A stretch of DNA of 64,000 nucleotides. Origin: Streptomyces sp. HUAS YS2. GTDB taxonomy: Bacteria; Actinomycetota; Actinomycetes; Streptomycetales; Streptomycetaceae. Each line of letters starts with the position of its first letter. Position 1 is the stretch's first letter. The notes beneath the pieces were generated by a model. The model was not told the DNA's origin, ran no database searches, and was given only the letters and a program-made list of their open reading frames with translations. Shown here in pieces: positions 44,010 to 52,217 of this stretch. The stretch is taken from positions 5,241,001-5,305,000 of the forward strand of contig NZ_CP137573.1 of the NCBI RefSeq assembly GCF_033343995.1, written 5' to 3'. The translations under genes were made by a program, and so were the position numbers.

Positions 44010-44039
44010 GGCGCGGCGCCGTTCGAGTGGCGCCGCGCC
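44010..44039 (-). terminator. Terminator of second aminopeptidase N gene
   Basis: Perfect 11-base arms at 44010-44020 and 44029-44039; partial pairing continues outward to about 44002 and 44045. Confidence 0.65.
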
Positions 44040-44054
44040 GTTCGTCGTACCGGA

Positions 44055-46610
44055 TCAGCCGGCGGCGGCGTCGCAGGCCTGCGCCCGCAGCGCGCGGGCC
44101 AGGTCGTCACGGGCCTCCAGGACCAGCCGGCGCAGCGCCGGGGCCGCCGACGGGTGCGCGGCGAGCCAGGCGTCCGTCGCCGCGAGCGTCTCCGGGGAGT
44201 CCTGCAGCCCCGGGAACAGGCCGCGGACCACGTCCATGCCGATCTGGATCGACCGGTCCGCCCACACCCGCTCGATGACCTCGAAATACTTCGGCGCGTA
44301 CGGCGCGATCAGCTGCCGCTGCGAGGGCTGCACGAAGCCCGCGATGGTCGCCTCCACCAGCGCGTTGGACAGCGCGTCGGACTCCACGACCGCCGCCCAC
44401 GCCTGCGCCTTGACCGCCTCCGACGGCCGCGAGGCCAGGCAGCGCACCGAGTGCCGCTTGCCGGTCGCCGTGTCGTCGCGGGACAGCTCCGCGCCGATCC
44501 GCTCCTCGTCCGCCCTGCCGTGCGCGGCCAGCGGCGCGAGCAGCGCCCAGCGCAGCTCCTGGTCGACGTCGAGCCCGTCGATCTTCGCGGTGCCGTCCAG
44601 CAGCCCCTCCAGGAGCTGGAAGTCGGCGTCCGACGAGGCCGTCGCGGCGAAGAACCGCGCCCAGGTCAGCTGCTGTTCGCTGCCAGGGGCGGCGACCCGC
44701 AGCTCGCGCAGCCCGCCCTCGGCGAGCAGTCGGCCACCCTCCTCGCGCCACGCGGGGGCCGCGTAGTGGGTCAGCGCCGACTGCGCCCAGGCGTGCACCA
44801 TCTGCAGCACGCCGATGTCGGTCTCGCGGCCCGCGAAGTCCAGCGCGATCGCGACGAAGTCCCGGGCCGGCATGAGGCCGTCCCGCGTCAGGTTCCACAG
44901 CGCCGACCAGCACAGCGCGCGGGCCAGCGGATCGGTGATGTCGCCGAGGTGCGCCCGCAGCGTCGTCAGCGAACCCTCGTCGAAGCGGATCTTGCAGTAC
45001 GTGAGGTCGTCGTCGTTGACGAGGACGAGGTCCGGCCGCTCGGCGCCCGTCAGTTCGGCCACGACCGTGCGCGCGCCGGTGACGTCCGCCTCGGCCCGCG
45101 CGTAACGCACCAGCTCGCCCTCCGGCGACAGCCGGTACAGGCCCACCGCGGCGCGGTGCGGGCGGAGCTCGTCACCGTCCTGCGTCACCGCCAGCTCGGT
45201 GATCAGGCCCTCGGCGTCGTAGGTGACGACCGGCGTCAGCGCGTTGACGCCCGAGGTCTGCAGCCAGGACTTCGCCCAGGTCTTCATGTCCCGGCCGGAG
45301 GTCTCCTCCAGGACCGAAAGCAGGTCCGCCAGGCGCGTGTTCCCGTACGCGTGCCGCTTGAAGTAGCGGCGCGCGCCCTCCAGGAAGGCGTCCCGGCCCG
45401 CGTACGCCACCAGCTGCTTCAGCACCGACGCGCCCTTGGCGTACGTGATGCCGTCGAAGTTCAGCTTCGCGTCCTCCAGGTCACGGATGTCGGCCGTGAT
45501 CGGGTGCGTGGACGGCAGCTGGTCGGCCCGGTAGGCCCACGACTTGCGGTTGTTGGCGAAGGTGACCCAGCTGTTGGTGAAGCGGGTCGCCTCGGCCAGC
45601 GAAAAGGAGCCCATGAAGTCCGCGAAGGACTCCTTCAGCCACAGGTCGTCCCACCAGACCATGGTGACCAGGTCGCCGAACCACATGTGCGCCATCTCGT
45701 GCAGGATGACGTTCGCCCGGCGCTCGTACGCGGCCTGGGTGACCTTGCCCCGGTAGATGTACTCCTCGCGGAAGGTCACCATGCCCGGGTTCTCCATCGC
45801 GCCGAGGTTGTACTCGGGGACGAAGGCCTGGTCGTACTTCCCGAAGGGGTACGGGTAGTCGAAGTTGTCGTGGAAGAAGTCGAAGCCCTGCTTGGTGATC
45901 AGGAAGACGTCGTCCGCGTCGAAGTGCTTCGCGAGACCCTTGCGGCACATCGCGCCGAGCGGGATCTCGATGTCCCCACGGGTGTACGTGTCCGTGACGT
46001 AGTGGTACGGCCCCGCGACCACGCACGTGATGTACGTGGAGATCGCCGCCGTCTCCGCGAACCGCCACACCCCGTCGGCGTCCTGCTCCCCGACGCCGTT
46101 GCTCCACACCGTCCAGGCCTCGGGCGCGGTCACCGAGAAGCGGTACGGGGCCTTGAGGTCGGGCTGCTCGAAGTTCGCGTACACCCGGCGCGCGTCGGCC
46201 GGCTCGTACTGCGTGTAGAGGTAGACCTCGCCGTCCTCCGGGTCGACGAAGCGGTGCATGCCCTCGCCGGTCCGGCTGTACGCGCACTGCGCGTCCACGA
46301 CGAGCACGTTGTCGTCCGCGAGTCCGTCCAGCGCGATCCGCGCCCCGTCGAAGACGGCCGCCGGGTCGAGCTCCCGCCCGTTGAGGGTCACCGAGGTGAC
46401 CGCCGGGGCGATCAGGTCGACGAAGGTGGAGTCGCCCTCGCCCGTGCGCCGGAAGCGGATCGTCGTCACCGAACGGAAGGTGCGCACGCCCTCCCCGTCT
46501 GCTGACTCCCCGACCGCCGAGCGCAGGTCGAGGGCGACCTCGTACGCGTCGACGGACAGCAGCTCGGCCCGCTCACGGGCCTCGTCGCGGGACAGGTTCT
46601 CACCGGGCAC
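44055..46610 (-). CDS. pepN: Aminopeptidase N (M1 family), copy 2
   Basis: An 851-residue zinc aminopeptidase, related to the copy at 30672-33245 through its whole length. GAMENPG and HEMAHMWFGDLVTMVWWDDLWLKE supply the exopeptidase and zinc motifs. It differs in the catalytic region (W-D-D for W-N-D, KE for NE) and in the C-terminal domain, so specificity may differ. GTG 46610 (VPGENLSRDEA) has AAGGAG five bases upstream; GTG 46616 is possible. It is divergent from the DsbA-like gene and has its own terminator. Two full-length active-looking copies so close suggest an old duplication kept by selection. Confidence 0.93.
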   Translation of the reverse strand: MPGENLSRDEARERAELLSVDAYEVALDLRSAVGESADGEGVRTFRSVTTIRFRRTGEGDSTFVDLIAPAVTSVTLNGRELDPAAVFDGARIALDGLADDNVLVVDAQCAYSRTGEGMHRFVDPEDGEVYLYTQYEPADARRVYANFEQPDLKAPYRFSVTAPEAWTVWSNGVGEQDADGVWRFAETAAISTYITCVVAGPYHYVTDTYTRGDIEIPLGAMCRKGLAKHFDADDVFLITKQGFDFFHDNFDYPYPFGKYDQAFVPEYNLGAMENPGMVTFREEYIYRGKVTQAAYERRANVILHEMAHMWFGDLVTMVWWDDLWLKESFADFMGSFSLAEATRFTNSWVTFANNRKSWAYRADQLPSTHPITADIRDLEDAKLNFDGITYAKGASVLKQLVAYAGRDAFLEGARRYFKRHAYGNTRLADLLSVLEETSGRDMKTWAKSWLQTSGVNALTPVVTYDAEGLITELAVTQDGDELRPHRAAVGLYRLSPEGELVRYARAEADVTGARTVVAELTGAERPDLVLVNDDDLTYCKIRFDEGSLTTLRAHLGDITDPLARALCWSALWNLTRDGLMPARDFVAIALDFAGRETDIGVLQMVHAWAQSALTHYAAPAWREEGGRLLAEGGLRELRVAAPGSEQQLTWARFFAATASSDADFQLLEGLLDGTAKIDGLDVDQELRWALLAPLAAHGRADEERIGAELSRDDTATGKRHSVRCLASRPSEAVKAQAWAAVVESDALSNALVEATIAGFVQPSQRQLIAPYAPKYFEVIERVWADRSIQIGMDVVRGLFPGLQDSPETLAATDAWLAAHPSAAPALRRLVLEARDDLARALRAQACDAAAG

Positions 46611-46745
46611 GGTCACTCCTTCGTGGCTCGTCTGGTCAGCAGCGATCCTCCCATGTGCGGCTGACGCCCGGCACGCCGGGAATGCCCCCGGCCGGCGGTG
46701 GCGTTGCCCCCGAGGCACCGTACGCATTCATCCATGAGGAGTGAG

Positions 46746-47378
46746 ATGTCCGAGAGCAGGACCACCGCAGACTTCTGGTTCGACCCGATGTGCCCGTGGG
46801 CCTGGATGACCTCCCGCTGGATGCTCGAGGTGGAGAAGGTCCGCCCGGTCGATGTGCGGTGGAAGGTGATGAGCCTCGCCGTCCTCAACGAGGACAAGCT
46901 GGACGAGCTGCCGGAGCAGTACCGCGAGCTGCTCACCGCGGCCTGGGGCCCGGTCCGCGTCGTGACCGCGGCCAAGGAACTGCACGGCGACGAGTACGTC
47001 GGCAAGCTCTACACGGCGCTCGGCACCCGCTTCCACAACAACGGCGAGGGCGCCACGAAGGAGGCGATCGTCGCCGCCCTGGAGGAGGTCGGCCTGCCGG
47101 CCTCGCTCGCCGAGTACGCGGACCGGGACGAGTACGACACGCAGCTGCGCGCCTCGCACAAGGAGGGCATAGACAAGGTCGGCCAGGACGTCGGCACACC
47201 GGTCATCGCGGTGCCCGGCCCGGACGGCGACGAGGTCGCGTTCTTCGGCCCGGTCGTCACCCCGACCCCGCGCGGCGAGTCGGCGGCCCGGCTGTGGGAC
47301 GGCACCCTGCTGGTGGCGTCGACGCCCGGCTTCTACGAGATCAAGCGCACCCGCACGGCGGCCCCGAGCTTCGAGTAG
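46746..47378 (+). CDS. DsbA-like thioredoxin-fold oxidoreductase (mycothiol-dependent nitroreductase family)
   Basis: A 210-residue thioredoxin-fold protein with a helical insert. The active-site region is FWFDPMCPWAW near residue 10-20: the first cysteine is kept but the second position is Ala, not Cys. The insert and ending (DVGTPVIAVPGPDG...FFGPV) match the family of mycobacterial Rv2466c, a mycothiol-dependent nitroreductase with a CPWC centre. A one-cysteine site fits a mixed mycothiol disulfide mechanism. ATG 46746 has GAGGAG upstream. It is divergent from pepN copy 2 and followed by a strong terminator. Confidence 0.85.
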   Translation: MSESRTTADFWFDPMCPWAWMTSRWMLEVEKVRPVDVRWKVMSLAVLNEDKLDELPEQYRELLTAAWGPVRVVTAAKELHGDEYVGKLYTALGTRFHNNGEGATKEAIVAALEEVGLPASLAEYADRDEYDTQLRASHKEGIDKVGQDVGTPVIAVPGPDGDEVAFFGPVVTPTPRGESAARLWDGTLLVASTPGFYEIKRTRTAAPSFE

Positions 47379-47390
47379 TCCGAGGAACCG

Positions 47391-47427
47391 AACGACCCCC
47401 GCGAATCCAGTCTTCGCGGGGGTCGTT
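47391..47427. terminator. Terminator between DsbA-like gene and sodF
   Basis: Perfect 15-base arms at 47391-47405 and 47413-47427 with a seven-base loop, followed by CTCTTGT on the plus strand; between two convergent genes. Confidence 0.85.
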
Positions 47428-47492
47428 CTCTTGTCCGCCCGCAGGTGAAGGTTGAGAAGACGATCACGAGCGGGACGACTGCGGGGCGCTGG

Positions 47493-48137
47493 TCAGATGG
47501 CGATGAGCGGGATGCTGGCCCTGGCCGCCCGGTAGCGCTTGTTCACGTCCTGCCAGTCGACGACCTGCCACATGGCCTCGATGAAGTCGACCTTCTGGTT
47601 CTTGTACTGGAGGTAGAAGGCGTGCTCCCAGGCGTCGAAGACGAGGACCGGTACCGAGCCCTGGCCGACGTTGCCCTGGTGGTCGTAGACCTGCTCGACG
47701 ATCAGCCGGCCGCTGATCGGCTCGTACGCGAGGACGCCCCAGCCGGAGCCCTGGGTGGTCGCGGCGGCCTTGGTCAGCTGGGCCTTGAACTTGGCGAAGG
47801 AGCCGAAGGACTCACTGATCGCGTCGGCGAGGTCGCCCACCCCGTCGGCGGCCAGCGGCTCGCCGCCGCCACCGTCCTTCGGGCTGTTCATGTTGTTCCA
47901 GTAGATGGAGTGGAGGATGTGGCCGGAGAGGTGGAACGCCAGGTTCTTCTCCAGGCCGTTGATCGTCCCCCACTGCTCCTTGTCGCGGGCCTCCGCCAAC
48001 TGCTCCAGGGTGTCGTTCGCCCCCTTCACGTACGCCGCGTGGTGCTTGTCGTGGTGCAGCTCGATGATCTGCGGATTGATCACCGGCTCCAGCGCCGCGT
48101 AGTCGTACGGCAGTTCCGGAAGTGTGTAGATCGCCAT
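47493..48137 (-). CDS. sodF: Iron (Fe-Zn) superoxide dismutase
   Basis: A 214-residue cytoplasmic enzyme that converts superoxide to oxygen and peroxide. Metal ligands are visible: His in ELHHDKHHAAYVKG, His in HLSGHILHSIYW and the DAWEHAFYLQY motif (Asp and His). The sequence is very close to Streptomyces SodF as I remember it (YTLPELPYDYAALEPVI). ATG 48137 is used; a longer frame continues as a shadow. Upstream at 48160-48176 is a Nur box, so it should be repressed by nickel-bound Nur when the nickel enzyme SodN takes over. It shares a 15-base-stem terminator with the convergent DsbA-like gene. Confidence 0.96.
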   Translation of the reverse strand: MAIYTLPELPYDYAALEPVINPQIIELHHDKHHAAYVKGANDTLEQLAEARDKEQWGTINGLEKNLAFHLSGHILHSIYWNNMNSPKDGGGGEPLAADGVGDLADAISESFGSFAKFKAQLTKAAATTQGSGWGVLAYEPISGRLIVEQVYDHQGNVGQGSVPVLVFDAWEHAFYLQYKNQKVDFIEAMWQVVDWQDVNKRYRAARASIPLIAI

Positions 48138-48159
48138 GCCGAACCCCTCCACCTGCTTA

Positions 48160-48176
48160 TTGCACATCATATGCAA
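48160..48176 (-). promoter_or_regulatory. Nur box of sodF
   Basis: TTGCAC-ATCAT-ATGCAA matches the Nur consensus tTGCaa-N5-ttGCAA in sequence and spacing. It lies 23-39 bases before the sodF start, where a nickel-loaded Nur repressor would block transcription. Confidence 0.85.
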
Positions 48177-48212
48177 GTGCAGGCTAGCAGCAAGAAGATC
48201 ATGAGAACACGA

Positions 48213-48247
48213 AGAACCCCCGGACCGCGGTGTGGTCCGGGGGTTCT
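48213..48247 (-). terminator. Terminator of the first amino-acid permease
   Basis: Perfect 14-base arms at 48213-48226 and 48234-48247, 19 bases after the permease stop; on the minus strand followed by TCGTGTTCTC. Confidence 0.75.
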
Positions 48248-48265
48248 CGTCGTCGCTGCGGGGCG

Positions 48266-49690
48266 TCAGGCGTCCTGGAGCGCGCCCTCGGTCTCCGGTG
48301 CCTTCGCCGCCGTCTTCTGGCGGACGATGCCGATGACGGCCAGCACCACGGTCATGGCGCCGGTCGCGTAGAGCTGCACGCGGGTGCCCTCCTCGCGGGC
48401 CATCAGGAAGAAGATGACCGCCATACCGGCCAGCGCCACCCAGGTCAGGACCGGGAAGGCCCACATCTTCACGACCAGCTTCTCGGGCGCCTCGCGCTCG
48501 AGCCGGCGGCGCAGCGCGAGCTGCGAGACCGCGATGAAGATCCAGACGACCAGGATCACGCCGCCGATCATGTTCAGCAGCCACGGGAAGATCGTCTCGG
48601 GGGACCAGTAGTTCAGGCCCACGCACACGAAGCCGAAGAAGCAGGACGCGAGCACGGCCGGGCGCGGCACACCGCTGGAGATCTTGCCGAGCACCTTCGG
48701 GCCGAGGCCGCGCTGGACCAGCGAGAAGGCGATGCGCGAGGAGCCGTAGATGTTCGCGTTCATCGCGGACAGCAGGGCGATCAGCACCACGATGTTCATG
48801 ATCTGACCGGCGGCCGGGATGCCCAGGTGGTCGAGCGCGGCGACGTACGGACCCTTCTCGGCGACGGCCTTCTCGTTCCACGGGACGAGCGTGACGACGA
48901 CGGCCATCGAGCCGACGTAGAACAGCGACACGCGCCACATCGCGGTCCGCACGGCCTTCGCGACACCCTTGACCGGGTTCTCGGACTCGGCGGCGGCGAT
49001 GGTGACCGTCTCCATGCCGCCGTACGAGAACACCGAGGCGAGCAGACCGATGACCAGACCCTCGCTGCCGTTCGGCAGGAAACCGCCCTCACCGAAGAGG
49101 TTGCTCGTACCGGGCGACTCGGTACCGGGCAGCACGCCCAGGATGGCGAGCACGCCCAGGCCCAGGAACAGCGCGATCGCGCCGACCTTGAGCGCGGCGA
49201 ACCAGAACTCGAACTCGCCGAAGTTCTTCACGGCCGCCAGGTTGGTGACGCAGAAGACCACCATGAAGAGCGCGACCCAGGCCCACTCGGGGGTGCCGGG
49301 CAGCCAGCCGGTGACGATCTTCGCCGCGCCGATGCCCTCCAGGCCCACGGCGACGCTGAGCAGCACCCAGAACGCCCAGCCTGCGGTGAAGCCGGCCCAG
49401 GAGCCGAAGGCCCGCTCGGCGTGCGAGGAGAACGAGCCGGACGACGGGTACGCGGCCGACATCTCGCCCAGCATGCGCATCACCAGCATGACCAGCAGGC
49501 CGGACAGCGCGTATGCGAGGACGATGGACGGTCCGGCTGCGGCGATGCCGGCGCCGGAGCCGACGAAGAGGCCGGCGCCGATGACACCGCCGAGTGCGAT
49601 CATCGAGAGGTGACGCTGCTTGAGCCCGTGCGACAGGGTCGCGCCGTCGTCCTTGCGGTCGACGGGCGGGGGCGCGGTGGTCCGAGACAT
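48266..49690 (-). CDS. Amino-acid permease, APC superfamily (AAT type), copy 1
   Basis: A 474-residue inner membrane transporter with twelve predicted helices. It begins with a soluble tail and LKQRHLSMIALGGVIGAGLFVGSG, the conserved first helix whose Gly-Ala-Gly break binds substrate. SYGGMETVTIAAAESENP and SAMNANIYGSSRIAFSL are typical of the GABA/proline/asparagine group. The tail ends with ETEGALQDA. The substrate is not predicted. ATG 49690 has AGGGCAGG upstream. It is 170 bases after a closely related copy on the same strand; both have AGACTGTGG about 41-46 bases before the start. Confidence 0.9.
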   Translation of the reverse strand: MSRTTAPPPVDRKDDGATLSHGLKQRHLSMIALGGVIGAGLFVGSGAGIAAAGPSIVLAYALSGLLVMLVMRMLGEMSAAYPSSGSFSSHAERAFGSWAGFTAGWAFWVLLSVAVGLEGIGAAKIVTGWLPGTPEWAWVALFMVVFCVTNLAAVKNFGEFEFWFAALKVGAIALFLGLGVLAILGVLPGTESPGTSNLFGEGGFLPNGSEGLVIGLLASVFSYGGMETVTIAAAESENPVKGVAKAVRTAMWRVSLFYVGSMAVVVTLVPWNEKAVAEKGPYVAALDHLGIPAAGQIMNIVVLIALLSAMNANIYGSSRIAFSLVQRGLGPKVLGKISSGVPRPAVLASCFFGFVCVGLNYWSPETIFPWLLNMIGGVILVVWIFIAVSQLALRRRLEREAPEKLVVKMWAFPVLTWVALAGMAVIFFLMAREEGTRVQLYATGAMTVVLAVIGIVRQKTAAKAPETEGALQDA

Positions 49691-49860
49691 GAACCTGCCC
49701 TGTTCAGAGAGTGAGACGAGGGGGGACGCGCCACAGTCTGTGGGCGTGCACCGCTCACAGGGAACGGATGTCCGCTATACGGGCACGAGCTTCACACAAC
49801 GTGAAGATCCGGTTTCTTTTCGTACGCCCCGGTAGTACGGCCGGTAGCCCCTCGCCGGAC

Positions 49861-51246
49861 TCAGCGGCGCCGGTCCCGCAACTCCCGCACGCCCGCCACC
49901 AGGAGCACCGCCCCGGTCGCCGAGCCCGACCACAGCACCTGCGGGCGCGCCGCGTCGTCGGTCAGCATCAGGACGAGGACGGCGGCCATCCCGGCCAGCG
50001 CCGTCCACGTCAGCCACGGGAAGCCCCACATCTTCAGCGTCAGCGTCTCCGGCTCCTCCCGCTCGATCCGGCGGCGCAGCCGCAGCTGTGAGACGGCGAT
50101 CAGTCCCCAGACGAACAGCAGCACCGCGCCGACCGAGTTGAGCAGATAGAGGAAGACCGAGTCCGGCCACTTCAGATTGAGCAGGACGGAGACGAAGCCG
50201 AACGCCACCGACGCCAGCACCGCCCGCCGCGGCACTCCCCCCGCCGTGATCCGCAGCAGGCCCTTCGGGGCCTCCCCGCGCTCGGCGAGCGAGAAGATCA
50301 TCCGGGAGGAGCCGTACAGGTTCGCGTTGAGCGCCGACAGCAGTGCCACGAAGACCACGACGTTCATCACCTGGCCGGCCGCCGGGACCCCGATCGCGTC
50401 GAGCACGGCGACGTACGGCGACTCGCCCGGCTTCATCGACGTCCAGGGCAGCAGCGTCACGATGACCAGCATCGAGCCGACGTAGAAGAGGAGGATGCGC
50501 CACACCGCACTGCGCACCGCGCGGGCGACGTTGCGGGCCGGGTCCTCCGACTCGGCCGCCGCGATCGTGACGACCTCCAGGCCACCGAACGCGAAGATCA
50601 CCGCGAGGACGCCGGAGACCACGCCCTCCCAGCCGTTGGGCAGGAAGCCGCCCCGGCCGGTGAGGTTCGTCAGGCCGACCGGGTCGGTGTCGGGCAGCAG
50701 GCCGACGATCGCCAGCACGCCGAGCACGAGGAACAGCACGATCGCGCCGACCTTGAGCGCGGCGAACCAGAACTCGAACTCGCCGAAGTTCTTCACCGCC
50801 GCGAGGTTGGCCCCGGTGAACACCAGCATGAAGACCAGCACCCAGGTCCACTGCGGCACCCCGGGCACCCAGCCGTGCGCGATCCGCGCCGCGCCCGTCG
50901 CCTCCACCGCGAGCACGACGACCAGCAGGAACCAGTACAGCCAGCCCACCGAGAAACCGGCCCAGCGGCCCAGCGCCCGCTCCGCGTGCACCGAGAACGC
51001 GCCCGAGGCCGGCATCGCCGCCGACATCTCGCCGAGCATCCGCATGATCAGCATCGCCAGCGCGCCGGCGATCAGGTACGAGAGCACGATGCCCGGACCG
51101 GCGACCGCGATCCCCGCGCCGGAGCCGACGAACAGTCCCGCGCCGATGACCCCGCCGAGACCCAGCATCGTCAGATGACGCTGCTTCAGACCATGGGAGA
51201 GCGGCTCGGGTTCGGCGGCCAGGGGGGACGGCGGGGCGTCGTGCAT
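49861..51246 (-). CDS. Amino-acid permease, APC superfamily, copy 2
   Basis: A 461-residue transporter with twelve predicted helices, about half identical by eye to copy 1. It has LTMLGLGGVIGAGLFVGSG, FAFGGLEVVTIAAAESEDP and SALNANLYGSSRMIFSL. It ends RELRDRRR. A CTTCAC-N5-GTGAAG inverted repeat (49790-49806) lies in the gap behind it. ATG 51246. It is divergent from bioY across a 264-base gap containing a 16-base palindrome. Likely imports or exports an amino acid; which one is unknown. Confidence 0.9.
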   Translation of the reverse strand: MHDAPPSPLAAEPEPLSHGLKQRHLTMLGLGGVIGAGLFVGSGAGIAVAGPGIVLSYLIAGALAMLIMRMLGEMSAAMPASGAFSVHAERALGRWAGFSVGWLYWFLLVVVLAVEATGAARIAHGWVPGVPQWTWVLVFMLVFTGANLAAVKNFGEFEFWFAALKVGAIVLFLVLGVLAIVGLLPDTDPVGLTNLTGRGGFLPNGWEGVVSGVLAVIFAFGGLEVVTIAAAESEDPARNVARAVRSAVWRILLFYVGSMLVIVTLLPWTSMKPGESPYVAVLDAIGVPAAGQVMNVVVFVALLSALNANLYGSSRMIFSLAERGEAPKGLLRITAGGVPRRAVLASVAFGFVSVLLNLKWPDSVFLYLLNSVGAVLLFVWGLIAVSQLRLRRRIEREEPETLTLKMWGFPWLTWTALAGMAAVLVLMLTDDAARPQVLWSGSATGAVLLVAGVRELRDRRR

Positions 51247-51350
51247 GGGGGCGGCTCGTACTCTCGGGGCGCTCGGCGATTTATGGAGACCCCACAGTCT
51301 CTCCGGTGAACCGCCCCTGGCGCAAAAAGGACCTCCTGGCCGGAGTTCCC

Positions 51351-51366
51351 CGTGACGAGCGTCACG
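51351..51366. promoter_or_regulatory. 16-base palindrome, candidate Crp-type site, between permease 2 and bioY
   Basis: CGTGACG-AG-CGTCACG has seven-base perfect arms and contains GTG-N6-GTCAC, matching the pattern GTG-N6-GNCAC reported for Streptomyces Crp. It lies 105 bases before the permease start and 145 before bioY. The rest of the gap has an AGACTGTGG copy and a TCGAC-TACG-GTCGA repeat at 51461-51474. Confidence 0.5.
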
Positions 51367-51510
51367 TGGTGCGCGGCATGATCCGGCGCCTTTGTGTGAT
51401 CTCCACCAAGCCCTCGCCTTCGCCTTTGTCGGCCGCTGACCGTGATCGGACGCTCACCCCTCGACTACGGTCGATCAGGCCCACCCGACCCCTCACCCCG
51501 CGGAGTACCG

Positions 51511-52104
51511 ATGAGCACCGCTGTCGCCCCCGTCCGTTCCCTCCGCCCCGGCCAGGTCCTCGCCGACCTGATCCCGTCCGGTCGTACCCGCGACATCGCG
51601 CTGGTCGTCGGCGGCGCCGCGCTCACCGGCCTCGCCGCGCAGATCTCCGTCCCGGTCCCCGGCTCCCCGGTCCCGGTCTCCGGCCAGACCTTCGCCGCGC
51701 TGCTCGTCGGCACCGCCTTCGGTGCCCGCCGCGGCTTCCTCGCCCTGGGTCTCTACGCGGTCGCCGGCATGGCCGGCGTGCCGTGGTTCGCCGAGGGCGC
51801 CTCGGGCTTCGCCATGCCGACCTTCGGCTACATCCTCGGCATGCTGCTCGCCGCCACCGTCGTCGGCGCCCTCGCCCGCCGCGGCGCCGACCGCTCGGTG
51901 GCGCGCACGGCGGGCGCCATGGTGCTCGGCTCCGCGATCATCTACGCGGTCGGCGTCCCCTACCTGGCCCTGGCCACCGGCATGCCGTTCGCCAAGGCCG
52001 TCGCGCTCGGCCTCACCCCGTTCCTGATCGGCGACGCCCTCAAGGCCGCGCTCGCCATGGGCCTGCTGCCCGCCACCTGGAAGCTCGTCGGCCGCAAGGG
52101 CTGA
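51511..52104 (+). CDS. bioY: Biotin transporter substrate-binding subunit BioY
   Basis: A 197-residue S component of an energy-coupling-factor transporter, with six predicted helices. It shows the family pattern: DIALVVGGAALTGLAAQISVPVPGSPVPVSGQTFAALLVG, then GFAMPTFGYILGML and LGLTPFLIGDALKAALAM. It binds biotin at the membrane surface; energising subunits EcfA and EcfT are not adjacent, as is common for BioY. ATG 51511 has GGAG at 51502 and is preferred over GTG 51442. The gene stands alone, divergent from an amino-acid permease, and ends in a shared terminator. Confidence 0.92.
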   Translation: MSTAVAPVRSLRPGQVLADLIPSGRTRDIALVVGGAALTGLAAQISVPVPGSPVPVSGQTFAALLVGTAFGARRGFLALGLYAVAGMAGVPWFAEGASGFAMPTFGYILGMLLAATVVGALARRGADRSVARTAGAMVLGSAIIYAVGVPYLALATGMPFAKAVALGLTPFLIGDALKAALAMGLLPATWKLVGRKG

Positions 52105-52139
52105 CCGTCGGAAGGCGTGCTGGGCTGCGACGGACATGA

Positions 52140-52183
52140 GAAGGCTCTCCGTTCCCGAGGTGATCGGTGTACGGAGAGCCTTC
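52140..52183. terminator. Bidirectional terminator between bioY and permease 3
   Basis: Perfect 13-base arms at 52140-52152 and 52171-52183, between convergent genes. Confidence 0.75.
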
Positions 52184-52217
52184 CGTTCGTACCTGACATG
52201 CGCCGTCAGGTACGGAT

